IMG/VR virus record: IMGVR_UViG_3300044533_001663
Coordinates: 1 to 40,283 of that record
DNA length: 40,283 bases
Reading direction: 5' to 3' (one strand)
From: a virus
Shown here: positions 1 to 8,507 of the stretch, one piece after another
Position numbering within the stretch: position 1 is the first letter of the stretch
Layout of the letters: every line of letters starts with the position of its first letter
The notes under the pieces: generated by a model
Told to the model about the DNA's origin: nothing
Seen by the model: the letters and a program-made list of their open reading frames with translations, nothing else
The model's database searches: none
Position numbers and translations under genes: made by a program

Positions 1-122
1 GGCCGACACCACCGACGCCATCAAAGCTGGCCTGCTCAGCCCCCTGCGCGCCGCGGGAGCAGCTGCGCGGGGGCTGGGGCAGTCCCTGACTCAGGCCGCA
101 GGCGTGGACCTGAAGAGCCTCA
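1..122. repeat. Left copy of the 122-bp end overlap
   Basis: These bases recur at 40162-40283 with one difference: A at 23 here, C at 40184 there. The last 99 bases match exactly. Both copies lie inside the tape-measure gene in the same frame, so this is the closing overlap of a circular or circularly permuted map rather than a physical terminal repeat bounded by genes. The mismatch changes a codon from AAA (Lys) to CAA (Gln). Confidence 0.93.
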
Positions 123-952
123 CCAGCGCCGAGGGCCTGGTCACCCTCGCCGCCGACGCTGTGACCGCCGAGCGCGACGCGCTGGCCAGCGTCGCCGAGG
201 CCCGCGCCGGCCTGCGCGAGGCCGTTGCCAGCGGCGACGCCGAGGCCATCGCCGCGGCCCGCGCCGCCCTCGCCACCGCCAAGCAGGAGCTGCAGGCCGC
301 CCGGCCCGAGGCCTTCGTCACGGGCCTGATCGAGGGCGCCGCCGACATGGTCCAAGGCATCGTCGACGCGCTTCCCGGCGTGGTTGACGGCCTGGTCAAG
401 TCGGCCCCAGCCCTCATCGACGGCATCATCGGCGCGATCCCTGACCTCGTCGTCGCGCTGGCCGAGGCGTCGCCCCAGATCGCGATCGACCTCGCGACCG
501 CGCTGGCGATCCAGCTGCCGATCCAGCTTCTCGCGGCAGCCCCTCAGATCGCCGTCAGCCTCGCGCGCGGCATCGCCGGCGGCTTCGTCGCGGCGGCCGG
601 CCGCATACGGCAGGTCGTCGGCGACATCTTCCGCGAGATCAGCACCGGCGGCCGGGCCGATACGCGCACCTTCGGCGACACCCCGGGCCCCACCCGCGTC
701 GGCCCCGGCGGCGCGCGCGTCAGCTCGGGCGACTACGTCGTGGCCGCCCGCAGCCGCGAGGGCCTACAGGCGCAACTTGGGGGCACCACCCAGGCCGCCC
801 CCGTCGTTGTGACCCTGGATGTGCGCGACGGCCCGGTCCGGCTCGGCATCTCGCGCGCGGTCAGCCGTGAGCAGCGCCGGCAGGGGCTCGGCCGGGATAC
901 GACCGGCCGGCGGTCCCCCTACTCGGGCGTGTCCGTAGTTTGGGGGATGTGA
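2..952 (+). CDS. Tape measure protein, C-terminal part (continues from 38585-40283)
   Basis: This is the C-terminal portion of the tape measure protein, which sets tail length and is threaded through the tail tube. The frame is open from base 2 and continues the reading frame that leaves the right end of the window. Joined across the junction the product is about 842 residues. This part holds an Ala/Glu-rich helical stretch, then hydrophobic helices with alternating Val, Ile, Ala and Gly (about 330-600), and ends in a Gly/Arg-rich tail. Its stop TGA (950-952) overlaps the ATG of the next gene. The identification rests on size, composition and position between the connector genes and tail-tip genes. 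No enzymatic domain was noticed in it. Confidence 0.85.
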   Translation, partial: ADTTDAIKAGLLSPLRAAGAAARGLGQSLTQAAGVDLKSLTSAEGLVTLAADAVTAERDALASVAEARAGLREAVASGDAEAIAAARAALATAKQELQAARPEAFVTGLIEGAADMVQGIVDALPGVVDGLVKSAPALIDGIIGAIPDLVVALAEASPQIAIDLATALAIQLPIQLLAAAPQIAVSLARGIAGGFVAAAGRIRQVVGDIFREISTGGRADTRTFGDTPGPTRVGPGGARVSSGDYVVAARSREGLQAQLGGTTQAAPVVVTLDVRDGPVRLGISRAVSREQRRQGLGRDTTGRRSPYSGVSVVWGM

Positions 953-3900
953 TGGCCGAGCTTGCCCAAAACGCGCTGACGGTCCTGATCGAGCCCGATC
1001 CACTGATCACGCCCTCGACGCTGATCGGTGTGCTGGGCGGGGCCTCGGACAGCACCTACACCACCGCCAGCCCGATCCCCGGGCCCGCTGTCTTCCAGCC
1101 CACCAACACCGGCACAAGCCCCACGCTGGGCACCCGCTCCCCAGACCTGCGCGTCGTCACCGGCGGCAGCCAGGCCACGACCCAGGGCGTCGTCGTCACC
1201 CGCGCCGGGATGCCGGGCGAGGGGTGCGATGTGGCCGCGATGATGATGGTCGAGGGGTCGCCTGTCTGGTACGGGGCCAGCCAGCCACAGGTGGTCGAGG
1301 CCGTCAGCGCGTCGGTGCTAAGCAAGGGCATCGACAAGGACCACAACGCCGCCGCCGTCGACACCCTCGACGGATACGCCGTCTTCGTGTGGGCCGACTC
1401 CTCCGCCGTCTACGCCCGCCGCTACAACCCCACGACCCACACCTGGGCCGCCAGCGCCGTCACGGTCGTCGACCCGACCCTCGACATGACCGCCGACGGC
1501 GCAGGCTTCGCGGTGCAGCCAGTCGTCGGGGTCTGCCGCCTGCGCTCGGGCCGGCTGCTGATCGTGACCGCCGTCCGCACCGTCTCCGCCGACCTGACCC
1601 TCGCCAGCTACTGGTCTGACGACCACGGCCTCACCTGGCGCAGCGCCAGCCTGTCGGCCGTCGACACGCCGATCGCCACGACCTACGCCCCCGACGGTCT
1701 GGCGGTCGGCTACGACCCCGTCCGCGACGCCGTGCTCGTCGTGATGACCGTCAACTACGGCGAAGTCAACGCGCAGGTGGCGGGCTGGGCGCAGTACGCC
1801 AGCACCGACCTCGGCACGTCCTACACCCTCGTCGAGTGGTGGGGCGACGGCGACACCCCAGCCGGGCCCGAGCCCCGGCACCCGGTGATCCTCGCCCGCC
1901 CGGCCGGCGGTTTCGTCGTGGCCTGCAGCCAGACGTCGGCCGGCGACGCGCTCGTGACCCGCACCATCGGCAGCCCCCACCTGCCGCTCCGCGACGCCGA
2001 CGTGGTCACGATCCTCGCCACGGGCAGCGCCGGCGCCGTCCCCGAGTGGGTCACCGGCTGGGCGGCCTCGACGGGCCTGCTCTACCTCGCCGCGCCGAGC
2101 ACCGCCGACGACGCCATCCGCCTCGTCCTCTCGCGCGACGGGGGTGCGACCTGGGCCGCGACCACGACCCACCCCTACGCCGACCCTGTGGGCCTGCCCG
2201 ACCGCTGCCTCGCGTGCCCCGTGCGCGACGTGGTGGTCTGGGCCGCCACCGACACCACCCTCACCGCGTGGAGCCCCCAGCAGCTGCTGCTGTGGGAGTC
2301 GGCCGGCTGGCAGATGTTGTGCCAGCCCAGGGTTGCGGGCGGCTACCCCGTCGAGCTCCGCGGCTGGGGCGTCGACTGGCTGCCGTGGGACCACCCGCAG
2401 ACGCTCGGCTGGACGCTAACCGGCACCACGGGCACGCTCGCGACGATCGGCACGCCCGGCCTCGCGCTGCCCGCCGGGACGACCAGCCAGCACGTCCGCA
2501 ACTTCGCGACCGCAACCCTCTCGTCTGGCGCCGTCTTCCACGCCGAGGTGTCCGACATCGTCGGCGACCTCAGTCTGCAGGCCGTCCACATCCGCCTCGT
2601 CCTGCAGACCTGCGGCGTCGAGGCTCGGATGGACGCGAGCCACATCCGCCTCTGGGACAGCGTCGCCGGCGCGCAGATCGGCAGCGACCACAACATGAGC
2701 ACCAGCGGCGGCCACCGCTGGCACGTCCGTCTCGCCGCGCAGGGCACCCGGGCCAGCCTCCACGTCCGTCGCCACGACCTGACCACGTGGCACCTCGTGG
2801 CCTCGGGCACGGTCGGCATCTCGGGCAGCCCCGCGACCAGCCGCGCCGCTTGGGGCCACGGCACAGGCATCACCGGCAGTCATCGCTCGACGTGGCACCG
2901 GGTCAGCTACTGCGAAAACGCCGGCTACGGCACGCTGACCGCGCAGACGGACAGCGTCGCGAGCGGGCAGCTCCTGTCGCGCGCGTGGCAGTCCCTGCCC
3001 GGCGCGCTGCTCCCGGGTCCAGACGCGCGGCTGCCGCTGCTTGAGGGCCTGACAGTGCACGGCACCGCGGGCCCGGGCCTGCGCGGCGAGTCGTGGCTGA
3101 TCACGGTCGACGACACCCGCGCCGCCGAGCATGTCGTCACCCGCGCCGTGGCCGAGCGGTGGGAGAGCGCCGACACCACGGCGCAGCGGCTGGTCTGGGA
3201 GCCCGCCGCGGGGCAGGCCCACCACCCGGGCGGGCACGCGGTCGCGGTCGCGGTCTTCGACGCCAACATCCGCACGGCCACGCTGCAGGGCTGGGACGGG
3301 TCCGCCTGGGTCGACGTGGCCGCGCTGGACCTCGGGCTCACCGGCTGCGCCTACACCCGCAGCGGCGACACCGTGCGGCCTGCGAGCGGCGGCACAGCCC
3401 GGCCCCTGCTGCGCGCGCAGGACCTCGCCGGCGCCAGCGTCCTACTCGACGGCACGTACCGCCGCGCCATCGCCAGCGCGACCGGGGGCGTGTGGGGCAC
3501 AGGGTCTGCCCCCGCGACCCTGCGCCTGTCCGGTGTGACGGGCGCGGAGCCGACCTCGGGCACGGCGACGATCCTGCTCACGCAGGGCGCGGCCGTGCGC
3601 CTCGGGCACGTGACCGGCTACTCGCGCTGGGCCCTGTACATCCCGAGCCAGAACACCGTCAGCGGAACCTTTCGCATCGGCCGCGCCGTCATCGGCACCG
3701 CGCACGTGCTCGGGCAGCAGCCCAGCTGGGGTCGCGTCGAGACGCGCGAGGTTCAGGCCGACACCTACGAGGTGCCCGGCCTCACCCGCGCGCGCCGCCT
3801 CGCCCGCACGCGCCGGCGGTGGAGCGTCGCGTGGGTCGAGGGCGTGATCAGCAGGCGCGGGCAGACCCAGCCCAGCTACACCGCGGCCGGCGGCGTGGGG

Positions 3901-4158
3901 CAGGTGGTCGCCGGTGACGTGTCCGCCATCGACGCGCTGACCGACCTCTACGGCGCGGGCCTGGGCCAGATCGCCTACCTGCCCCGCGTCGCGCACACGC
4001 GGGGGGCTGGTAGCGCCGAGACGATCCTGTGCCTGGGGCGCGACGCCTGCGCGCTCGTGACGCTGCGCGGGGCGCCGCAGGTGGAGCAGGTGCTGGGGCA
4101 GGAGCTGGGCGTCGAGCTGCTGAGGGTGTCCAGCGTTGAGCTTGAGGAGGAGGTCTGA
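952..4158 (+). CDS. Large tail protein with BNR/Asp-box repeats, putative tip or receptor-binding protein
   Basis: This 1068-residue protein is the largest in the genome. Two clear Asp-box (BNR) motifs of the form S-x-D-x-G-x-T-W are visible at residues 222-229 (SDDHGLTW) and 394-401 (SRDGGATW), as in sialidase-like beta-propellers. The remainder is beta-rich, with many Trp, Thr and Gly residues, and the C-terminus is acidic. Such propellers in phage tails usually bind or trim surface glycans. No complete sialidase active site was recognised, so binding is as likely as catalysis. The ATG at 952 overlaps the tape-measure stop; a TTG at 940 is in frame but less likely. Its place directly after the tape measure suggests a distal-tail or tip component. 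Confidence 0.75.
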   Translation: MAELAQNALTVLIEPDPLITPSTLIGVLGGASDSTYTTASPIPGPAVFQPTNTGTSPTLGTRSPDLRVVTGGSQATTQGVVVTRAGMPGEGCDVAAMMMVEGSPVWYGASQPQVVEAVSASVLSKGIDKDHNAAAVDTLDGYAVFVWADSSAVYARRYNPTTHTWAASAVTVVDPTLDMTADGAGFAVQPVVGVCRLRSGRLLIVTAVRTVSADLTLASYWSDDHGLTWRSASLSAVDTPIATTYAPDGLAVGYDPVRDAVLVVMTVNYGEVNAQVAGWAQYASTDLGTSYTLVEWWGDGDTPAGPEPRHPVILARPAGGFVVACSQTSAGDALVTRTIGSPHLPLRDADVVTILATGSAGAVPEWVTGWAASTGLLYLAAPSTADDAIRLVLSRDGGATWAATTTHPYADPVGLPDRCLACPVRDVVVWAATDTTLTAWSPQQLLLWESAGWQMLCQPRVAGGYPVELRGWGVDWLPWDHPQTLGWTLTGTTGTLATIGTPGLALPAGTTSQHVRNFATATLSSGAVFHAEVSDIVGDLSLQAVHIRLVLQTCGVEARMDASHIRLWDSVAGAQIGSDHNMSTSGGHRWHVRLAAQGTRASLHVRRHDLTTWHLVASGTVGISGSPATSRAAWGHGTGITGSHRSTWHRVSYCENAGYGTLTAQTDSVASGQLLSRAWQSLPGALLPGPDARLPLLEGLTVHGTAGPGLRGESWLITVDDTRAAEHVVTRAVAERWESADTTAQRLVWEPAAGQAHHPGGHAVAVAVFDANIRTATLQGWDGSAWVDVAALDLGLTGCAYTRSGDTVRPASGGTARPLLRAQDLAGASVLLDGTYRRAIASATGGVWGTGSAPATLRLSGVTGAEPTSGTATILLTQGAAVRLGHVTGYSRWALYIPSQNTVSGTFRIGRAVIGTAHVLGQQPSWGRVETREVQADTYEVPGLTRARRLARTRRRWSVAWVEGVISRRGQTQPSYTAAGGVGQVVAGDVSAIDALTDLYGAGLGQIAYLPRVAHTRGAGSAETILCLGRDACALVTLRGAPQVEQVLGQELGVELLRVSSVELEEEV

Positions 4159-4721
4159 TGCAGCACACCGTCGCCGCCCTCTACGTCGACCGCGGCGGCA
4201 TCTACGACCGCCCCGACGTCGACCTCTGGGACGTGGAGCGCGACGCCCGGCTCTACGCGGGCCCGCTGCCTGTGGTGGCGCACCCACCGTGCGAGCGGTG
4301 GAGCCGCCTCGCCCACATCTGGGCCGCTGTCCCCGGCCGCCCCAGAATCGGCGAGGACGGCGGTTGTTTCGCCGCTGCCCTCGCCGCCGTCGAGCGGTGG
4401 GGCGGCGTGCTGGAGCACCCCGTGGGGTCGGCCGCGTGGCCCGCCTTCGGGCTGCCCCCGGCGCCCGCGGCCGGCTGGGCGCGCACGCTCTACCGCCCGG
4501 GCTGGGCCTGCCAGGTGGAGCAGGGCGCCTATGGCCACATCGCGCCCAAGCCGACCCTGCTCTACTACGTGGGCGACAGCGCGCCCCCGTCGCTGCGCTG
4601 GGGCCCGTCCGGCGCCGCCGGTCGCATCGAGCTGATGTCAAGCCGCGACCCGCGCCGCCGACAGACCCCGCCCCCCTTCGCCGACCTGCTGCTGACGATG
4701 GCACGAGTGGCCCGCCGATGA
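4158..4721 (+). CDS. HPPC-motif phage protein, copy A
   Basis: This 187-residue protein is of unproven function. It carries AHPPC at residues 41-45 and a second conserved block, GGVLEHP, at 82-88, plus RDARLYAGP near residue 28 and a C-terminal LRW segment. A divergent relative is encoded at 12711-13301. The PPC followed about 40 residues later by an E-x-P motif recalls motifs IV (PPC) and VI (ENV) of cytosine-5 DNA methyltransferases. The SAM-binding motif I is not visible and the protein is short, so methyltransferase activity is speculative. It overlaps both flanking tail genes by 1-4 bp (start at 4158, stop at 4721) and is therefore translationally coupled to virion genes, an odd place for a DNA-modifying enzyme. 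Confidence 0.7.
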   Translation: MQHTVAALYVDRGGIYDRPDVDLWDVERDARLYAGPLPVVAHPPCERWSRLAHIWAAVPGRPRIGEDGGCFAAALAAVERWGGVLEHPVGSAAWPAFGLPPAPAAGWARTLYRPGWACQVEQGAYGHIAPKPTLLYYVGDSAPPSLRWGPSGAAGRIELMSSRDPRRRQTPPPFADLLLTMARVARR

Positions 4722-6367
4722 CCCCCGCCCTCATCCTCCTCGCCGACACCACCGAGGGCCGCCTCGCGCTGACCGACGGCACCCCGCTGACGGTCGCGCA
4801 CCTGGTCACCGCCGCGTGGCAGGCCCTGCCCGGCCTCGCGGTCGACGGCGACACCGACGAGCTGCTCGCGGTCGACGACAGCCTCGCCGCCCGCAGCGTG
4901 CGTGTCGCCGTCCCTGTCGACGCTGTGTCTCCCTCCGCAGGTCGGCTGCGCTGGGACACCACCGGCCGCGCCGAGCTCCACCGCGCGGCGCCCGATTCTG
5001 ACGGCGTGGTCAGCCTCAGCGACCGCACCCTGCTCGCGGCCGGGCGGCTGGACGAGGTCGCAACCGACGGCCTGTCGTGGTCCGCCAGCATCGTTGACGA
5101 CCCGCTGGACGATGCTGGCCTGCTGCTCGAACAGGGTGCCACCGTGCGCCCCGAGACCTGGCCGCGCACCGACGCGCAGCGCATCGCTGACGGCGAGGGC
5201 GCCTTCGTCGGCACCGGCGCGGCAGACCCCGCAGTCGAGGCCGCGCCCTACCCGCTGATCCTCGGCCGGCCAGGGCAGGGCATCCCCTACCGCGTCACGG
5301 GTGCGGGCCTGATTGAGACCGACGCCCCGTGCTCCCCCGCGCTGACCGTCGAGCGGTCGGCCGCGCCGTCGGTGGGGGACTGCCGGCAGGTCGTGGCTGT
5401 GGGGCGGATCACCGCGACGACGGTGCGGCGCTTCTCCGTCGACCAAAACGACGCGCCGACCGCGGAGGATTGCGCCGTCGAGGTTGCCCACGACGCCGAG
5501 GGCCGGCTCGTCAGCGTGATCAGCCCCGGCTCCGTGCTGGACATCCCGCCCGAGGGCGCGGAGACGTGGATCGCGCTGGTCACCGGCGGCGGCATCGTCG
5601 ACCCCTACGGCACCGGCGAGCTGCGCCGCGCCGACCACGTCATCCGCCTGGCACTCGACCGCAGCACCCTTCGGATCGACCGCCGGCAGCTGCCGCGCCT
5701 GTCGAGCCTCGCCGCCTACCAGATCGACACCGCGGTCTACAGCCAGGTCGGCGCCTGGGACTGGCTCCGCGGACAGGTCCTGCCGCACCTGCCCGTCGCC
5801 GTCGCCGTGGGCCCGGCCGGGCTCTACCTCTGGCCCCGGCTGCGGGCCCCGGCACCCGAGCACGCCGCGCAGCACCTGACGGTCGGGGTCGACTGCGCGC
5901 GCGAGGGCGCGGCCGTGGGGCAGGCCCTCGACCCCATCACGCGCCTGACGGTGTCCTATGCGCTGGACGCGCGCGCGGGCCAGTGCCGCCGGCGGCTCAC
6001 GGTCAGCGGCCGGCGCCTGCCCTACGACGGGCCCGACGTGCTGCCCAGCTACTGGGCGGAGCGCGCGTGGCAGGCCCACGGGCAGCGCAGCGCCGAGATC
6101 GAGGTGCCGATCACCAGCGACCCCGCGACGGCGCTCGCCATCGCGCTCGACGTCATCGACCGGACCTGCCGCCCCGCCTTCGACGTGGTCCTCTCTCTCG
6201 ACGCCGACGACTGCCGCGTCCTGCCCGGCGACGTCATCGCGATCACCGACGCCGACCTCGGCCTCGCCGGGCAGCCTGCGCAGATCCAGCGCCTGGGCTA
6301 TGCTGGCGGTGCCGCAGTCGTGACCGCGCGGTGGTACGCTGCGGCGGGGTCAGCGGCCACCACCTGA
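4718..6367 (+). CDS. Putative tail hub / tip protein
   Basis: The 549-residue product starts at an ATG that overlaps the previous stop (ATGA). Longer in-frame extensions upstream are shadows of the preceding gene. The C-terminal part has the pattern common in tail-hub and J-like proteins: a repeated-domain strand pair around LSLDADDCRVLPGD, followed by a short turn and a final WY strand near the C-terminus. The middle has beta-rich stretches with RITATTVRRF-type strands. Its position between the tip protein and tail tube supports a baseplate or hub role. No lytic or peptidase domain was recognised. The family assignment is an inference from pattern and context. Confidence 0.6.
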   Translation: MTPALILLADTTEGRLALTDGTPLTVAHLVTAAWQALPGLAVDGDTDELLAVDDSLAARSVRVAVPVDAVSPSAGRLRWDTTGRAELHRAAPDSDGVVSLSDRTLLAAGRLDEVATDGLSWSASIVDDPLDDAGLLLEQGATVRPETWPRTDAQRIADGEGAFVGTGAADPAVEAAPYPLILGRPGQGIPYRVTGAGLIETDAPCSPALTVERSAAPSVGDCRQVVAVGRITATTVRRFSVDQNDAPTAEDCAVEVAHDAEGRLVSVISPGSVLDIPPEGAETWIALVTGGGIVDPYGTGELRRADHVIRLALDRSTLRIDRRQLPRLSSLAAYQIDTAVYSQVGAWDWLRGQVLPHLPVAVAVGPAGLYLWPRLRAPAPEHAAQHLTVGVDCAREGAAVGQALDPITRLTVSYALDARAGQCRRRLTVSGRRLPYDGPDVLPSYWAERAWQAHGQRSAEIEVPITSDPATALAIALDVIDRTCRPAFDVVLSLDADDCRVLPGDVIAITDADLGLAGQPAQIQRLGYAGGAAVVTARWYAAAGSAATT

Positions 6368-6394
6368 CCCGACCCCTCGCCTCTGGAGTCTGCC

Positions 6395-6922
6395 ATGACC
6401 TCGCCCGTCGCCACCAATCGATCCGCTGTCCTCGTCCTCCGCGACGGCACGGGCAGCCCCAAGACCATCACGATCAGCCCGATGGAGGGCGATGTCGAGT
6501 ACACGCCCGGCGAGGTCAGCTTCGCCGAGGTGCTCGACCGCGGGCGCCCCATCGCCAGCGGCGAGGGCGTGATCGAGGAGTCGTCGGGCCTCGCCGAGAT
6601 TAGCTTCAGCTTCTACGTCAAGGAGTTGACCGACGTTGTGACTGCGCCGGATTGCATCCTGCGCTGGATGGAGGACACGGCCGACACCAGCGCCGCGTCC
6701 GTCGTCACCGCGTCGTGGACCTCGACCACCACCCGGACCGACGCGCGGGCCACGCTCGACGCCGTGTACTACCCGCACGGCACCGGCTCCGGCAAAGCGA
6801 TCTACGTGCTGGAGGACTGCCTCTTGGTGAGCAAGAACCTCGTCGAGGGCAGCCCCTCGCTCTTCAATGTGGTCCTGCGCAGCACCACCGCCCGCAAGTG
6901 GCAGCTGACCGCCGCGACCTGA
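6395..6922 (+). CDS. Putative major tail tube protein
   Basis: This 175-residue beta-rich protein, with several Thr/Ser-rich strands and a C-terminal block LEDCLLVSKNLVEGSP followed by a final strand, matches the size and pattern of siphovirus tail tube proteins. The tube polymerises around the tape measure. The following gene pair looks like the frameshifted tail assembly chaperone, which normally sits directly downstream of the tube gene; this supports the call. The position is unusual because both lie downstream of the tape measure and tip genes. A TGGTACGCT sequence resembling an extended -10 element lies at 6332-6340, inside the end of the previous gene. Confidence 0.6.
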   Translation: MTSPVATNRSAVLVLRDGTGSPKTITISPMEGDVEYTPGEVSFAEVLDRGRPIASGEGVIEESSGLAEISFSFYVKELTDVVTAPDCILRWMEDTADTSAASVVTASWTSTTTRTDARATLDAVYYPHGTGSGKAIYVLEDCLLVSKNLVEGSPSLFNVVLRSTTARKWQLTAAT

Positions 6923-6955
6923 TCCTGACCCCCGCCAACCCCAGGAGCTGACACC

Positions 6956-7297
6956 ATGACCACCACCGACACCGCGCCGACCACCGGCAGCCCCACCCGC
7001 TACCGCATCGGCCTCCTCGGCGTCGACATCCTCGGCGCCGCCGCCGACGCCCACCCCCTCGCCGTGTCCGCCCTCGCGGTGCGCGCGGCGCGGGAGGGGG
7101 GTCTGCCCCAGCCGCTGACCCCGGCCCGGCTCGACGCGCACATCGCCGAGGCGCGCGCGTGGCTGGAGGCGGAGGCGGAGGCCGGCCGCGACCTCGACCC
7201 TGGCGAGGTCGCCCGCGCCTTCACCAGCCTGCGCACCGGCTCCGCGCTCACCACCCCCGTCGGTGACTTGGTCCCTCCGACGCCCTCGGCGAGCTGA
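6956..7297 (+). CDS. Putative tail assembly chaperone, zero-frame product (G-like)
   Basis: This 113-residue, mostly helical protein lies immediately after the putative tail tube gene. A Shine-Dalgarno AGGAG lies at 6942-6946. The zero frame ends at TGA 7295-7297, but the -1 frame is open from 7267 to 7494 without a plausible start codon of its own, which is the arrangement of lambda G/GT-type chaperones. These proteins keep the tape measure soluble and recruit tube subunits. The identification is by organisation and position, since these proteins are poorly conserved in sequence. Confidence 0.6.
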   Translation: MTTTDTAPTTGSPTRYRIGLLGVDILGAAADAHPLAVSALAVRAAREGGLPQPLTPARLDAHIAEARAWLEAEAEAGRDLDPGEVARAFTSLRTGSALTTPVGDLVPPTPSAS

Positions 7298-7494
7298 TCG
7301 TCGAGGGCTGGCAGGCCGTCGGCGACCCCGAGGCCGTGTACCGTCTCTCCCCAGAGTCCCAGGCCCTCCTCCTCGCCGCGCGCGCTCGCCTCGCCGCGGC
7401 GCACCTCGTTAGCAGCGACAAGCCCAGCGACCGCATCCGGGGCCGGATGCTGCTCACCCGACCCCTCGTCCGCGACCCTGACCCCGACCAGTAG
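7267..7494 (+). CDS. Chaperone T-like extension read by -1 frameshift from 6956
   Basis: This open stretch is in the -1 frame relative to the gene at 6956. A stop in this frame at 7264-7266 and the zero-frame stop at 7295-7297 confine any slip to 7267-7297. It encodes about 75 residues ending in TAG 7492-7494, with a helical segment containing EGWQAV and ALLLAARARLAAAHL and then a charged tail. There is no Shine-Dalgarno site or good start. A slip would give a fusion of roughly 179 residues. The best candidate slip site is GGTCCCT (7270-7276), which is not a canonical heptamer. An independent small gene with a rare start cannot be excluded. Confidence 0.55.
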   Translation, partial: LGPSDALGELIVEGWQAVGDPEAVYRLSPESQALLLAARARLAAAHLVSSDKPSDRIRGRMLLTRPLVRDPDPDQ

Positions 7495-7562
7495 GCCGCC
7501 CCCGTCCAGACCCGCGACTCGGCCCGCGGGCAGACCCCACCCGACCACGACCCGAGGTCCCC

Positions 7563-8144
7563 ATGCGCTTTGTCAACGTCCCCGCCGACCGCACCGCATC
7601 CATCCGCGAATGCCGCGGCGGGCTCATCATGCGCCTGGCCGCGGGCGTGACCCTCGACCTGCCTGAGATGAAGGGCGACGACTACGCCATCACCGTCAAG
7701 GCGATGGGGGCCTCGTGCAAGGTCGGCAGCCCCGACGCCGGCCTCGAGCTCGGCGAGGGTGCGACCACCGGCAGCCCCGCGGCGCTGACGCTCACGACCA
7801 GCGACGTGACCCTGCTCCCCGGCGAGGCCCGGACCTACGTCTGGAGCGACAGTGGGCCCGCGGGCTGGCTGCTCGTGTCGCGCTCCATCGCCCCGTCCGC
7901 GATCCGCGCGACTGCCACCGAGTGGACCGAGTACACCGCTGATGGGACCACGGTCAACTACGACCTCCCGAGCGCCAACACCGCGCAGACCGTCGTCTTC
8001 GTCAACGGCATCCCCGCGGACAACAGCGCGTGGAGCGTCTCGGCCGGCGCCGGCACTGGGGGCGTCGACCGCCTGGTCTTTGCGAGCGCGCCCACCAACA
8101 CGCACAAGATCAAGATCCTGGCGTTTCGCGCGTCGAAGGCCTGA
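7563..8144 (+). CDS. Putative virion / tail appendage protein
   Basis: This 193-residue protein is not assigned to a named family. It is beta-rich. The C-terminal part (about residues 115-190) contains TVVFVNGIP, an SxWSVS strand, then RLVFASAP and a closing strand, a pattern seen in short repeats of phage tail fibres and other appendage proteins. Its place between the tail chaperone and other beta-rich genes suggests a structural tail or appendage component. Confidence 0.6.
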   Translation: MRFVNVPADRTASIRECRGGLIMRLAAGVTLDLPEMKGDDYAITVKAMGASCKVGSPDAGLELGEGATTGSPAALTLTTSDVTLLPGEARTYVWSDSGPAGWLLVSRSIAPSAIRATATEWTEYTADGTTVNYDLPSANTAQTVVFVNGIPADNSAWSVSAGAGTGGVDRLVFASAPTNTHKIKILAFRASKA

Positions 8145-8177
8145 TCGCCACCCTGACCTCGACCCCAGGAGGCCCAC

Positions 8178-8507
8178 ATGGCCGCGACCGACCTCTCCGC
8201 CGTCACCAGGGGCTCGGGCTGGCGCACGCGCCGGGCCAGCCTCCCCGCCTCCGCCGGCAACGTGCGGCAGATCATCCTGCCCAGCTGGGCCCGCTCCGTC
8301 GTCGTCAGCGGCCGCGACAGCTCGGGCGCCGCCGCCGACTGTGCCGTGGCTGACGCCGGCACCGACGACGCCGCGCAGTCGGCGTCGGCCTTCCGTGTGG
8401 GTGCGGGCGCCGCCGTCGGGCTCAGCCTCGCCCCCGGCGGCGGCTCCATCTACGTCAGCGGCGCCGCCGGCGGGTCGGTGGACCTGCTGCTGTCGAGGGC
8501 CGGCTGA
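8178..8507 (+). CDS. Small putative structural protein
   Basis: This 109-residue protein is rich in Ala, Gly and Ser, with alternating hydrophobic strands and no Cys cluster or membrane segment. A strong Shine-Dalgarno AGGAGG lies seven bases before the ATG (8165-8171 region). Its stop overlaps the ATG of the next gene, which carries a fibronectin-like domain. It could be a decoration or appendage accessory protein. The function is not recognised. Confidence 0.55.
   Translation: MAATDLSAVTRGSGWRTRRASLPASAGNVRQIILPSWARSVVVSGRDSSGAAADCAVADAGTDDAAQSASAFRVGAGAAVGLSLAPGGGSIYVSGAAGGSVDLLLSRAG

Noticed and set aside
1-122. Direct terminal repeats as true physical ends
   Set aside because: The repeat falls inside the tape-measure gene in frame, which is expected for an assembly overlap and unusual for defined ends.
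4565-6079. Long leftward open frame (504 codons) opposite the hub-like gene
   Set aside because: It has shadow composition and no ribosome site, and it is opposite a coupled tail gene.
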